Below the pieces are notes generated by a model. The model worked only from the letters and a program-made list of their open reading frames with translations. It searched no databases and was not told the origin of the DNA. Shown in pieces: positions 1-5,334 of a DNA stretch of 12,468 nt. Location of the stretch: positions 1 to 12,468 of the forward strand of contig CAYVIV010000028.1 of NCBI GenBank assembly GCA_964451705.1, written 5' to 3'. Source of the stretch: CAYYFV01 sp964451705 (GTDB taxonomy: Bacteria > Patescibacteriota > Gracilibacteria > UBA1369 > GCA-2718715). Within the stretch, counting starts at the first letter, position 1. Every line of letters starts with the position of its first letter. The position numbers and the translations under genes were made by a program.

Positions 1-2
1 TC

Positions 3-137
3 TGGACTGGGTTGAGATTGCGGTGTATTGATATTCATCAAATATATAGTTATTTCAAATTACTTAGAACTTGTTGTGAAGCAGGGATTAATGGTGTGGT
101 GGAGGGAGTTCCAATGGTTTTAGACACTGAACTCTAG
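3..137 (+). CDS. Probable 3' end of an unidentified gene (partial, 5' end outside window)
   Basis: The frame beginning at base 3 is open from the left edge for 44 codons to a TAG at 135-137. The other two forward frames close within about 30 bases. The last residues (AGINGVVEGVPMVLDTEL) have a normal protein-like composition. I recognise no family. The stretch is short, so a chance open frame cannot be excluded. If real, the gene lies on the same strand as ppaC, and I see no hairpin with a U-tract after its stop. Confidence 0.35.
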   Translation, partial: WTGLRLRCIDIHQIYSYFKLLRTCCEAGINGVVEGVPMVLDTEL

Positions 138-362
138 ATTTATCTTTCTGTATTCTAAGGTATTTTTAATATTTGTCAAGTTCTTACAACAATCATATGG
201 TTCACCCAGGCGAAATTTCACCCCCTCCTCAAAGATTCCTCAGCTTCGCTTGCACACAACCCACACTAAGAATTAGCGATTAGCAAATTTAATGCGAACT
301 AACTAGAACTACCTAACTGGAGCCTAAGCAGATTTACATAAAACTGGCTTGGCCCTTGGTTT
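138..362. other. Intergenic stretch before ppaC, little recognisable content
   Basis: No convincing ORF, tRNA or terminator is visible. TTGTCA (173-178) followed after 17 nt by TATGGT (196-201) is a weak promoter match. A C-rich patch lies around 210-245. The functional ppaC promoter lies just downstream. Confidence 0.45.
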
Positions 363-391
363 TTGACATGCTGGCTGAAGGCAGCTATAGT
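363..391 (+). promoter_or_regulatory. sigma70-type promoter of ppaC
   Basis: A perfect -35 TTGACA (363-368) is followed after exactly 17 nt by the -10 TATAGT (386-391, five of six consensus bases). Transcription should start near 398, giving a leader of about 20 nt rich in U and A and without a Shine-Dalgarno. The promoter overlaps the codons of a possible TTG-start extension of ppaC, so it helps fix the true start at 420. Confidence 0.72.
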
Positions 392-419
392 TTGTGAGAA
401 TGATTTTAACTTTTTATTT

Positions 420-1340
420 ATGTACGTATTAGGACATAAAGTACCAGACACAGATGCTATTATTGGAGCGATTGCTGCTGCAAAGCTATATAATGCTTTG
501 GGAGTTGAGTGCAAGCCAGCTAGACTTGGAGAACTGAATAAAGAAACGCAGTTTCTACAAAAATATTTCGGATTTGAAGTACCAGAACTGATTGAATCAT
601 TACCAGACGGCAGTGATGTTATACTAGTTGATCACAATGAGGTATCACAATGCTTGGACAACCTTGCGAAGCTGAATATTTATGCAATTATTGACCACCA
701 CAAATTTAGTCTGCAAACAGACTCTCCTGTAAATATTAGAGCAGAGATTATTGGTAGCAGTGCAAGTATTTTATATAAAATGTTTAAAGAAAATAATCTA
801 GAGATAGATAAACAACTGGCTGGCATGTTAGTAGCCTGTATTTTATCTGACACGCTGCATTTTCGTTCCCCCACATGCACACCACAAGATAAAGAGATTG
901 TCGAAGCACTGAATCAAATAGCAGGCATTGCTGACCTGCAAGAGCTTAGCATGCAAATGTTCAATGCAAAAAGTGACCTGTCGGAATTCTCACCCGAGCA
1001 AATTGTACAAATGGATTACAAACCATATGCTTTTAATGGCAAAAACTTTACTATTGGGGTTATGGAAACTACCAACCCAAAGTTTGCCCTTGAAATGCAA
1101 GAGGCTTTAGTAGAAGCCCAAAATCGAATTAAAGTGCGTGATCACTTAGATGGAATTTTATTTTTTGTTGTAGATATTCTGAATGAAAACTCGAAAGCGA
1201 TTGTCTGTGGCGATTTTGAAGAAGAAACAGTCCTAAACGCCTTTAATGCAACGTCAGAGTCTGATAATGTCGTGGACGTTGGTGCTATTGTCTCGCGTAA
1301 AAAACAAATTGTGCCCAAGTTAGAGGCATACTTTGCATAA
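420..1340 (+). CDS. ppaC: Manganese-dependent inorganic pyrophosphatase (family II, DHH superfamily)
   Basis: This cytoplasmic enzyme hydrolyses pyrophosphate to two phosphates and so pulls biosynthetic reactions forward. The metal-site motifs of family II enzymes are all visible: GHKVPDTD at residues 5-12, VDHNE with Asp71, DHH at 92-94, and LSDT with Asp144. The DHHA2 domain ends with SRKKQ at 292-296, which binds phosphate. The length of 306 residues matches the family. An in-frame TTG at 363 would add 19 residues, but those codons contain the promoter, and family members begin directly with the beta-strand before GHK, so ATG 420 is preferred. The gene appears monocistronic, with its own promoter and a terminator directly after the stop. 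Confidence 0.94.
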   Translation: MYVLGHKVPDTDAIIGAIAAAKLYNALGVECKPARLGELNKETQFLQKYFGFEVPELIESLPDGSDVILVDHNEVSQCLDNLAKLNIYAIIDHHKFSLQTDSPVNIRAEIIGSSASILYKMFKENNLEIDKQLAGMLVACILSDTLHFRSPTCTPQDKEIVEALNQIAGIADLQELSMQMFNAKSDLSEFSPEQIVQMDYKPYAFNGKNFTIGVMETTNPKFALEMQEALVEAQNRIKVRDHLDGILFFVVDILNENSKAIVCGDFEEETVLNAFNATSESDNVVDVGAIVSRKKQIVPKLEAYFA

Positions 1341-1345
1341 GTACT

Positions 1346-1378
1346 AAGCCAGGTCTGAGGAGCTGGCTTTGCTTTTTT
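1346..1378 (+). terminator. Intrinsic terminator of ppaC
   Basis: AAGCCAG (1346-1352) pairs perfectly with CTGGCTT (1363-1369) around a 10-nt loop. A T-rich tract follows at 1373-1378. It starts six bases after the ppaC stop. Confidence 0.82.
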
Positions 1379-1436
1379 CTTATGTGGTTTTTTGGTGCTT
1401 GTTTTTGTGGTGCTTTGTGTGCTGTGTGGATGGTAT

Positions 1437-1465
1437 TTGACAAGTGTGATTTCGGTGTGTAGTAT
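1437..1465 (+). promoter_or_regulatory. Promoter of the leader region before the ligase gene
   Basis: A perfect TTGACA (1437-1442) is followed after 17 nt by TAGTAT (1460-1465, four of six consensus bases). The predicted start, near 1472, gives a short leader to the ATG at 1488 with AAGG at 1476-1479 as a ribosome site. The promoter lies beyond the ppaC terminator, so the leader would be an independent transcript. Confidence 0.5.
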
Positions 1466-1487
1466 GTAATTAGATAAGGTATTAAAA

Positions 1488-1544
1488 ATGAAAAGTTTTA
1501 GATTTTTAGCTTGGTGGAGTACAGAGATTGTGCCAAATTGGTGA
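1488..1544 (+). CDS. 18-codon Trp-rich leader peptide candidate
   Basis: The ORF encodes MKSFRFLAWWSTEIVPNW and stops at TGA 1542-1544. It is preceded by AAGG (1476-1479), eight bases from the ATG, which is unusual here because most genes in the window lack a Shine-Dalgarno. Three of 18 residues are Trp, two of them in tandem (TGG TGG, 1512-1517). A hairpin plus T7 follows downstream, just before the ligase gene. By analogy with known attenuators, this could be a leader peptide whose translation senses charged tRNA-Trp. It could equally be an independent small peptide with its own terminator, or a chance ORF. No homologue is recognised. Confidence 0.4.
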   Translation: MKSFRFLAWWSTEIVPNW

Positions 1545-1581
1545 TTTTTTGACGTAATCAGGAATCCTATATTTGGCCAAT
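1511..1581 (+). promoter_or_regulatory. Attenuator-like alternative RNA helices (anti-terminator region)
   Basis: GCCAAAT (1532-1538) can pair perfectly with ATTTGGC (1571-1577). This 7-bp helix takes G1576 and C1577 away from the terminator stem at 1576-1600. Upstream, TTGGTG (1511-1516), which contains the Trp codons, can pair with TGCCAA (1531-1536), including two wobble pairs, and would block the 7-bp helix. The order leader codons, competing segment, terminator arm matches classical amino-acid attenuators. The stems are short and the model is inferred from base pairing only. Confidence 0.4.
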
Positions 1582-1607
1582 AGTTTAGCGGACTCTTGGC
1601 TTTTTTT
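1576..1607 (+). terminator. Intrinsic terminator / attenuator hairpin just before the ligase gene
   Basis: GCCAA (1576-1580) pairs with TTGGC (1596-1600). After one mismatch the stem continues as AGTT (1582-1585) with GACT (1591-1594). Seven T residues follow at 1601-1607. It lies 21 bases before the ATG of the ligase gene rather than after a large gene, so it either ends a small transcript or conditionally stops read-through into the ligase. Confidence 0.62.
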
Positions 1608-1612
1608 ATAAT
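1584..1612 (+). promoter_or_regulatory. Possible direct promoter of the ligase gene
   Basis: A perfect TATAAT (1607-1612) merges with the T-tract of the upstream hairpin. The best -35 at 17 nt spacing, TTTAGC (1584-1589), is poor (three of six). If used, transcription starts near 1619 and leaves a leader of about ten bases without a Shine-Dalgarno. Confidence 0.4.
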
Positions 1613-1628
1613 CTAAAAAAATTTAAAA

Positions 1629-2426
1629 ATGAAATCATTAAATAAACCAACATTTGCAGTAGAGTTAGAATTTGCTTTGGAAACGTTTGCAGGTAAACAA
1701 ATAAACCACATTAATAAACAAATTGCTAGTGATATAGTAATCAACACTGCTAGGCAACATGGCCTAATTGACAAATTCCCAACATTAAAACCAGAATTAG
1801 ATGCATGTCAATTGGAAATTACTACAGATGGCTACGCATTTTCTAGTATAGAAGTTGCTGATTCAATTTCTGAATACTACTACCACTTGAATCAATTTGT
1901 TAAAGGGCAAGTTTCAGAAATGGCAGATATGCCAATTACTTTAAGCTCAAGTGCAATGCCAAATGAAAAGAACTTTGAGCCTGTAACTAGCCTAGGGGCA
2001 CCACATTACCCAATAATTGATGGTATTCTAAGAGCGAAAGGCTTAAATATAAGGCGTGGAACTAATGTGCGTGGAATACATGTTCATGTTGGAACTTTTG
2101 AAATTGCAGAAGGTCTTGCAGTTTTAAATGAGATTACCTTGAAACACCCTAATTTCTTTAAGGAAATACAGGGTATGTTTACTCCAGAGAGAATTATGAC
2201 TATCAATAATGTTGTCTATGCTCTTGGAGAACATACAGACCATAAAATCTGTCATAACCCTAGTAAATACACCCCTGGACATAGCTATATGCGCTATACT
2301 AAATATGGCACTCTAGAATTTAGGCACTTTGACCTAGGTGTGGCTACTGTAAGAACAGTGGATGAAATTCACACTGCGGTTCTTAGCTCTTTGCAAAAAG
2401 TTGAACAGACTTTGGGCCTAATCTAA
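1629..2426 (+). CDS. GCS2-like carboxylate-amine ligase (glutamate-cysteine ligase type 2 / YbdK-related)
   Basis: The protein has hallmarks of the glutamine-synthetase-fold ligases that join a carboxylate to an amine using ATP. It shows VELEF near the N-terminus (Glu12, Glu14), PELDACQLEITT at 55-66, the GIHVHVG metal/nucleotide loop at 149-155, and GTLEFRHFD at 227-235 towards the C-terminus. At 265 residues it is clearly shorter than YbdK-type proteins (roughly 370), so the middle or end of the fold is reduced. The substrate is unknown: it need not make gamma-glutamylcysteine. It follows a Trp-rich leader and terminator hairpin and is followed by a P-loop kinase with a separate promoter. 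The ATG at 1629 has no Shine-Dalgarno. Family assignment is from motifs read by eye. Confidence 0.75.
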   Translation: MKSLNKPTFAVELEFALETFAGKQINHINKQIASDIVINTARQHGLIDKFPTLKPELDACQLEITTDGYAFSSIEVADSISEYYYHLNQFVKGQVSEMADMPITLSSSAMPNEKNFEPVTSLGAPHYPIIDGILRAKGLNIRRGTNVRGIHVHVGTFEIAEGLAVLNEITLKHPNFFKEIQGMFTPERIMTINNVVYALGEHTDHKICHNPSKYTPGHSYMRYTKYGTLEFRHFDLGVATVRTVDEIHTAVLSSLQKVEQTLGLI

Positions 2427-2459
2427 GCTTTGACACTAGTATTGTTAGACAGTGTACCT

Positions 2460-2474
2460 CCCCCCTCTGGGGGG
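2460..2474 (+). terminator. C6/G6 hairpin after the ligase gene
   Basis: Six C (2460-2465), a TCT loop and six G (2469-2474) form a very stable hairpin 33 bases after the ligase stop. No T-run follows immediately (the next T-rich bases are near 2491), so it is a weak intrinsic terminator or an RNA-end stabiliser. Confidence 0.45.
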
Positions 2475-2514
2475 TGCTGGGTTTGTGCTGCTTTTAAAGT
2501 TTTGTTGTCATCAT

Positions 2515-2543
2515 TTGACAAAAATAAAAATCTGTGATAACAT
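2515..2543 (+). promoter_or_regulatory. Promoter of the P-loop kinase gene
   Basis: TTGACA (2515-2520), a 17-nt A-rich spacer and TAACAT (2538-2543) with an extended -10 TG at 2535-2536 form a near-consensus promoter. The predicted start near 2550 leaves a leader of about 18 bases to the ATG at 2568, again with no Shine-Dalgarno. Confidence 0.74.
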
Positions 2544-2567
2544 ACATCCTTAATTTATAATTTGAGT

Positions 2568-3233
2568 ATGTACGATAAAATTAAACGCTTACTTAAGGGT
2601 TTCGATAGCCTTGAAGTAACTAACCCGAAACTTTGGGACAGCTTAAAAAATGGTATTAATGGAGTCATTATAGTTGGATCAACCTGTGCTGGAAAGTCTA
2701 CAATGGTGGATGCTGTACGTGAGCAAGTTAAGTGTGCTAGAGTCCCCAAAAGATTAGTTACTAGACCACAAAGAGAGAATGACAATTTGATTGAAAATAA
2801 ATTTGTTACAAAAGACATATTTGCACAAATGATGTTATCTGGTGAAATTGGCCTACACTGGACTAGGAGAATGGAATTGAAAAGAGAAGAGAAATATGGA
2901 TTCGAAGCTGTTGATCCTTCTGATTTTAGTGTTTATTCAGGCAATAATGCGCTTTATAACAATAGAGCAAGTGTTATGCCACGTGAAATCTTAGATGATC
3001 ATATTTATATAGGAGTATATGCACCAGATCCTGTGCGGAAGCAACGCCTTTTAAATAGGTCTGCTGACCTGGTAACTGCTAATGCTGCTGAAGTTGAATA
3101 TAGACTTAAGGATAGTTCTGAATTCATGTTGCCACATTGCCATATCTTAGTTAAAAACTACGATACAATGCAGAATCAAAGTGCAGCAGATTTGGTGAAA
3201 CTAATAGATCACTTAATACGTCAAAAGAGTTGA
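2568..3233 (+). CDS. Guanylate-kinase/PhnN-like P-loop kinase of unknown substrate
   Basis: A Walker A loop GSTCAGKST occupies residues 37-45. It is followed by KRLVTRPQRENDN (61-73), which corresponds to the substrate-binding segment of guanylate kinases and of PhnN (ribose 1,5-bisphosphate kinase). A GEIGLHW segment and a KYGFE segment follow, as in that fold. A later HIYIGVYAPDP strand and RLLNRSADL lid-like region complete the P-loop kinase pattern. About 35 residues precede the P-loop, more than in typical guanylate kinase, and the acceptor motif diverges, so neither GMP nor ribose bisphosphate is assured. An in-frame TTG at 2562 is possible, but ATG 2568 is favoured. The stop is TGA. 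The gene follows the GCS2-like ligase on the same strand but has its own promoter; a joint pathway is only an inference. Confidence 0.72.
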   Translation: MYDKIKRLLKGFDSLEVTNPKLWDSLKNGINGVIIVGSTCAGKSTMVDAVREQVKCARVPKRLVTRPQRENDNLIENKFVTKDIFAQMMLSGEIGLHWTRRMELKREEKYGFEAVDPSDFSVYSGNNALYNNRASVMPREILDDHIYIGVYAPDPVRKQRLLNRSADLVTANAAEVEYRLKDSSEFMLPHCHILVKNYDTMQNQSAADLVKLIDHLIRQKS

Positions 3234-3265
3234 CTAAGCGCAGTGTAGAAGAAACAGTCTGCTGC

Positions 3266-4060
3266 TTATAAGAGTGTATGCAAGGCTATGCCAGTGGCTA
3301 TAGAAAGGTTGAGTGATTCGGCCTGGCTTTGGTGGTGACCAGGGATACTGAACTTGTAGTCGAGTAAGCTTTGGACCTGGGGACTTAAACCATGAGACTC
3401 GCTGCCCATAACTACTGCTAACTTAGAGGCTTTGGGTTTAGACAATGGCTCGCCGCCAAGGCTGAGGCCAACTAGCTTAAAGCCACTATCTTGCAGCTGA
3501 CTGAGGGTATCCTCTAGTTGCTGGCTTTGATAGATCTCTATGCTAAAAATGGAACCCATGCTAGCTTGGACAACCTTTGGATTGTATGGATCTACACAGT
3601 CGGGAGACAAAACTATAGTACTAACGCCAAACCAGTCTGCTGTGCGAATAATAGTACCAAGATTACCTGGGTTGTTAGTTGAATCTAAGACGAGGCATTT
3701 GGGGCTTTGCAAGAGTGACTCTAGACTCTTAGTTGTTGGAATATTGCAAACAGCCAAAATCCCCTCTGGGGTGCTAAGATTGCTGAGAGATTTAAAGACG
3801 CTGGCGGGACAAGTATATACTTGTAGGTCTTTGGGTATAGTCTTAAGTCCGGCTGGGTTGCAGTCTGCACTCAGCACTAAATAGCTGCAATTAGCAGTTT
3901 GAATAGCCTGCATACAGGACTTAAAGCCTTCGACTACGAATAAGGAAAACTGACTGCGATATTTTTTCTGCTTGAGCTTTTTAATAACGCTGATTTGTGA
4001 GTTACTTAGGGTTGGACCATGGTGCGGACTCGAGTTATGACTGTGCTGTGGTAGTGCCAT
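3266..4060 (-). CDS. TrmH/SpoU-family RNA 2'-O-methyltransferase
   Basis: The enzyme should transfer a methyl group from S-adenosylmethionine to a ribose 2'-hydroxyl in rRNA or tRNA. An N-terminal L30e-like substrate-binding domain (about 22-105, with FVVEG at 41-45) precedes the SPOUT knot. Motif 1 is NNPGNLGTIIRTA (129-141, with catalytic Arg139), motif 2 is MGSESHGLS (218-226, with Glu221), and motif 3 is ESLNLSIATGIAL (248-260). The 264-residue length fits RlmB/TsnR/YsgA-type proteins, but motifs alone do not tell which nucleotide is modified. The N-terminus has a His/Ser-rich stretch of about 17 residues before the domain. The gene is convergent with the kinase (32-bp gap) and divergent from the 4307 gene. 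Confidence 0.92.
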   Translation of the reverse strand: MALPQHSHNSSPHHGPTLSNSQISVIKKLKQKKYRSQFSLFVVEGFKSCMQAIQTANCSYLVLSADCNPAGLKTIPKDLQVYTCPASVFKSLSNLSTPEGILAVCNIPTTKSLESLLQSPKCLVLDSTNNPGNLGTIIRTADWFGVSTIVLSPDCVDPYNPKVVQASMGSIFSIEIYQSQQLEDTLSQLQDSGFKLVGLSLGGEPLSKPKASKLAVVMGSESHGLSPQVQSLLDYKFSIPGHHQSQAESLNLSIATGIALHTLL

Positions 4061-4090
4061 TGATAGTAGATCAGATTCTAGAGTATTATT

Positions 4091-4120
4091 AACATAATCT
4101 GTGGCTATTTAGAAGCTCAA
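4091..4120 (-). promoter_or_regulatory. Possible promoter of the TrmH-family gene
   Basis: On the minus strand TTGAGC (4115-4120) and TATGTT (4091-4096) are separated by 18 nt. Both are four-of-six matches. The start would be near 4084, about 24 bases before the ATG. Confidence 0.33.
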
Positions 4121-4189
4121 CTTAGAGAAGCTTTACAGAGCCTTTTAGAGAGCCCTTTACTGAACAGTGGTCTCTCAGTTGTATGTGAG

Positions 4190-4219
4190 TTGCAAGAACT
4201 AAGTCTTGTCTTGTATAAT
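4190..4219 (+). promoter_or_regulatory. Promoter of the 4307 gene
   Basis: A perfect -10 TATAAT (4214-4219) has TTGCAA (4190-4195, four of six) 18 nt upstream. The predicted start near 4226 gives an 80-nt leader, the longest in the window and highly structured. Confidence 0.52.
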
Positions 4220-4227
4220 TGGATAAA

Positions 4228-4273
4228 TTCTCTATAAGACTCTTAGTAATCAAAACTGGCCCTTATAGGAGAA
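4228..4273 (+). promoter_or_regulatory. Leader hairpin that buries the Shine-Dalgarno
   Basis: The 5' arm TTCTCTATAAG (4228-4238) pairs with CTTATAGGAGAA (4262-4273) through 11 base pairs and one bulged G. The loop is 23 nt. The 3' arm contains AGGAGA (4267-4272), the best Shine-Dalgarno in the window, so the helix would hide it. The 5' arm starts at the predicted 5' end of the transcript. This resembles translation-control leaders such as thermometers or ligand- or protein-gated helices, but no known riboswitch class is recognised. Confidence 0.45.
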
Positions 4274-4283
4274 GCAATACATT

Positions 4284-4319
4284 ATGAAGCTAAATCAGCG
4301 AGAGATATGGAAATTTTAA
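4284..4319 (+). CDS. 11-codon upstream ORF overlapping the 4307 gene start
   Basis: ATG 4284 opens MKLNQREIWKF followed by TAA (4317-4319). It lies 11 bases after AGGAGA, a usable though long spacing. Its stop lies 8 bases beyond the ATG codon (4307-4309) of the next gene in another frame, so re-initiation or translational coupling is possible. It may also be a chance ORF. I found no sign that a simple frameshift would fuse it to the downstream protein as a recognisable domain. Confidence 0.3.
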   Translation: MKLNQREIWKF

Positions 4320-4702
4320 GTTATGAGTCGGAAAAAATTGTGGTCGCTACAACTGATGTAAGTGTTTCGAAAGCCTTAAAGTTCGTGAGTTTTCAATCTC
4401 ACAAAGGTATTTCTACAATTTTGTTCGACCGGAGTAAAAAGCATGTAGATGTTGCACATAGCTATATTGATAGCCAGGCAGATATGAGCATGGATCAGCT
4501 GTTGATTTCTGGAATGATTCTGAGGAATTCACGAAAAATGTCTTTTGTACTTGGCTCCTCTACAATATTAGATATATATGGTTTTTGCAAAACTGTTGAA
4601 GACCTCAAAGCAGAACAAATTGCCCAGAGTATTGCAGCAGGTATTCAAGATATACTAGATCTTGCTGCACTTCCAGTTTCTGTGAGCAAGCAAGATTACT
4701 AG
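4307..4702 (+). CDS. Conserved-looking hypothetical protein, 131 aa
   Basis: I do not recognise the family. The protein is soluble, with no signal peptide or membrane segment. An N-terminal part with short strands (residues about 1-45) is followed by a Met-rich segment (MSMDQLLISGM) and an amphipathic helical C-terminal half (about 95-125). There are no Cys pairs, P-loop or obvious catalytic motif. ATG 4307 is the only start in this frame close to the promoter. It has only GAGAG immediately before it, and the strong AGGAGA upstream serves a short ORF ending inside this gene. The stop abuts the stop of the convergent hydrolase gene with no base between. Confidence 0.72.
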   Translation: MEILSYESEKIVVATTDVSVSKALKFVSFQSHKGISTILFDRSKKHVDVAHSYIDSQADMSMDQLLISGMILRNSRKMSFVLGSSTILDIYGFCKTVEDLKAEQIAQSIAAGIQDILDLAALPVSVSKQDY

Positions 4703-5329
4703 TTAGGAATTAGCTACAAGTGCTAAGGCAATGTCAGCCTGGAGCTCGGGAAAATCTGGGGTTAGAAAATGTCCATTTTTGTCTGGGAAACTTTGGCAGT
4801 GGGCAGCTGGAAAGAGCTTTTGAAATTTTTGCATGTTGCTGATTGGAACTATTTTATCGGATTGAGAAAAATAAAAGTTTAACTTGCTTTCGAGCTCTGG
4901 CTGCACAAGGGGAGTTGGTTTAATATCAAAATCACCTGCTAGCTGCTCGAGGCTGCCTTGACCGTCATAGGCTGGTGCTACCAAAAATATAGCCTTTGGG
5001 AGTACAGGTAATTTGTTTTGCTGTAAAAACTGAATCAAAAAACTAGCACCCAAAGAAAAACCAATTAAAATTGGCTCGGCTTGCATGTGCTGCAAGTATC
5101 TACGGAAAAAAATTTGCCAATGCTGATACTGTGCATTTTGCTTACATGGCATTTGTGGGGCTACCCACTGGATCCCTGGAGTGTTGAGATCTTGCTGCAA
5201 AGACTTTGGCCATAGCTCTACCCTATCCAGACTGACTGCTTGGTTTTGCAAATATGCAAGGTAGTCAGACTCCTGTTGGAATGTCTGACCACCATGAATG
5301 TAAAAAATTTGCTGCGTTGGTGCCTGCAT
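4703..5329 (-). CDS. Alpha/beta hydrolase, RBBP9/YdeN-like
   Basis: This is a small serine hydrolase of the alpha/beta fold. The oxyanion strand FYIHGG is at 9-14. The nucleophile elbow GFSLGASF (90-97) supplies Ser92, SQSDKIVP supplies Asp158, and NGHF supplies His187, so the triad is complete. At 208 residues it matches the short RBBP9/YdeN group, which lacks a large lid. The natural substrate is unknown. The sequence is Gln-rich in its first half. It starts five bases after the stop of the zinc-ribbon membrane protein gene and is very likely co-transcribed with it. Ser-hydrolase assignment is secure; the physiological role is not. Confidence 0.88.
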   Translation of the reverse strand: MQAPTQQIFYIHGGQTFQQESDYLAYLQNQAVSLDRVELWPKSLQQDLNTPGIQWVAPQMPCKQNAQYQHWQIFFRRYLQHMQAEPILIGFSLGASFLIQFLQQNKLPVLPKAIFLVAPAYDGQGSLEQLAGDFDIKPTPLVQPELESKLNFYFSQSDKIVPISNMQKFQKLFPAAHCQSFPDKNGHFLTPDFPELQADIALALVANS

Positions 5330-5334
5330 ATAAC

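Noticed and set aside
299..514. Minus-strand ORF opposite the ppaC start
   Set aside because: It overlaps the promoter and the conserved N-terminus of ppaC and has no family-like features.
1549..1573. TTGACG ... TATATT as another promoter before the ligase
   Set aside because: The spacing is only 13 nt, too short for a sigma70-type promoter.
3231..3248. Possible UGA recoding, with the kinase reading through TGA to TAG at 3246
   Set aside because: No gene in the window has an internal TGA, and glycine is encoded by normal GGN codons; a recoded genome would show many in-frame TGA codons.
3540..3884. Plus-strand 114-aa ORF inside the TrmH-family gene
   Set aside because: It is antisense to conserved SPOUT motifs and is a reading-frame shadow.
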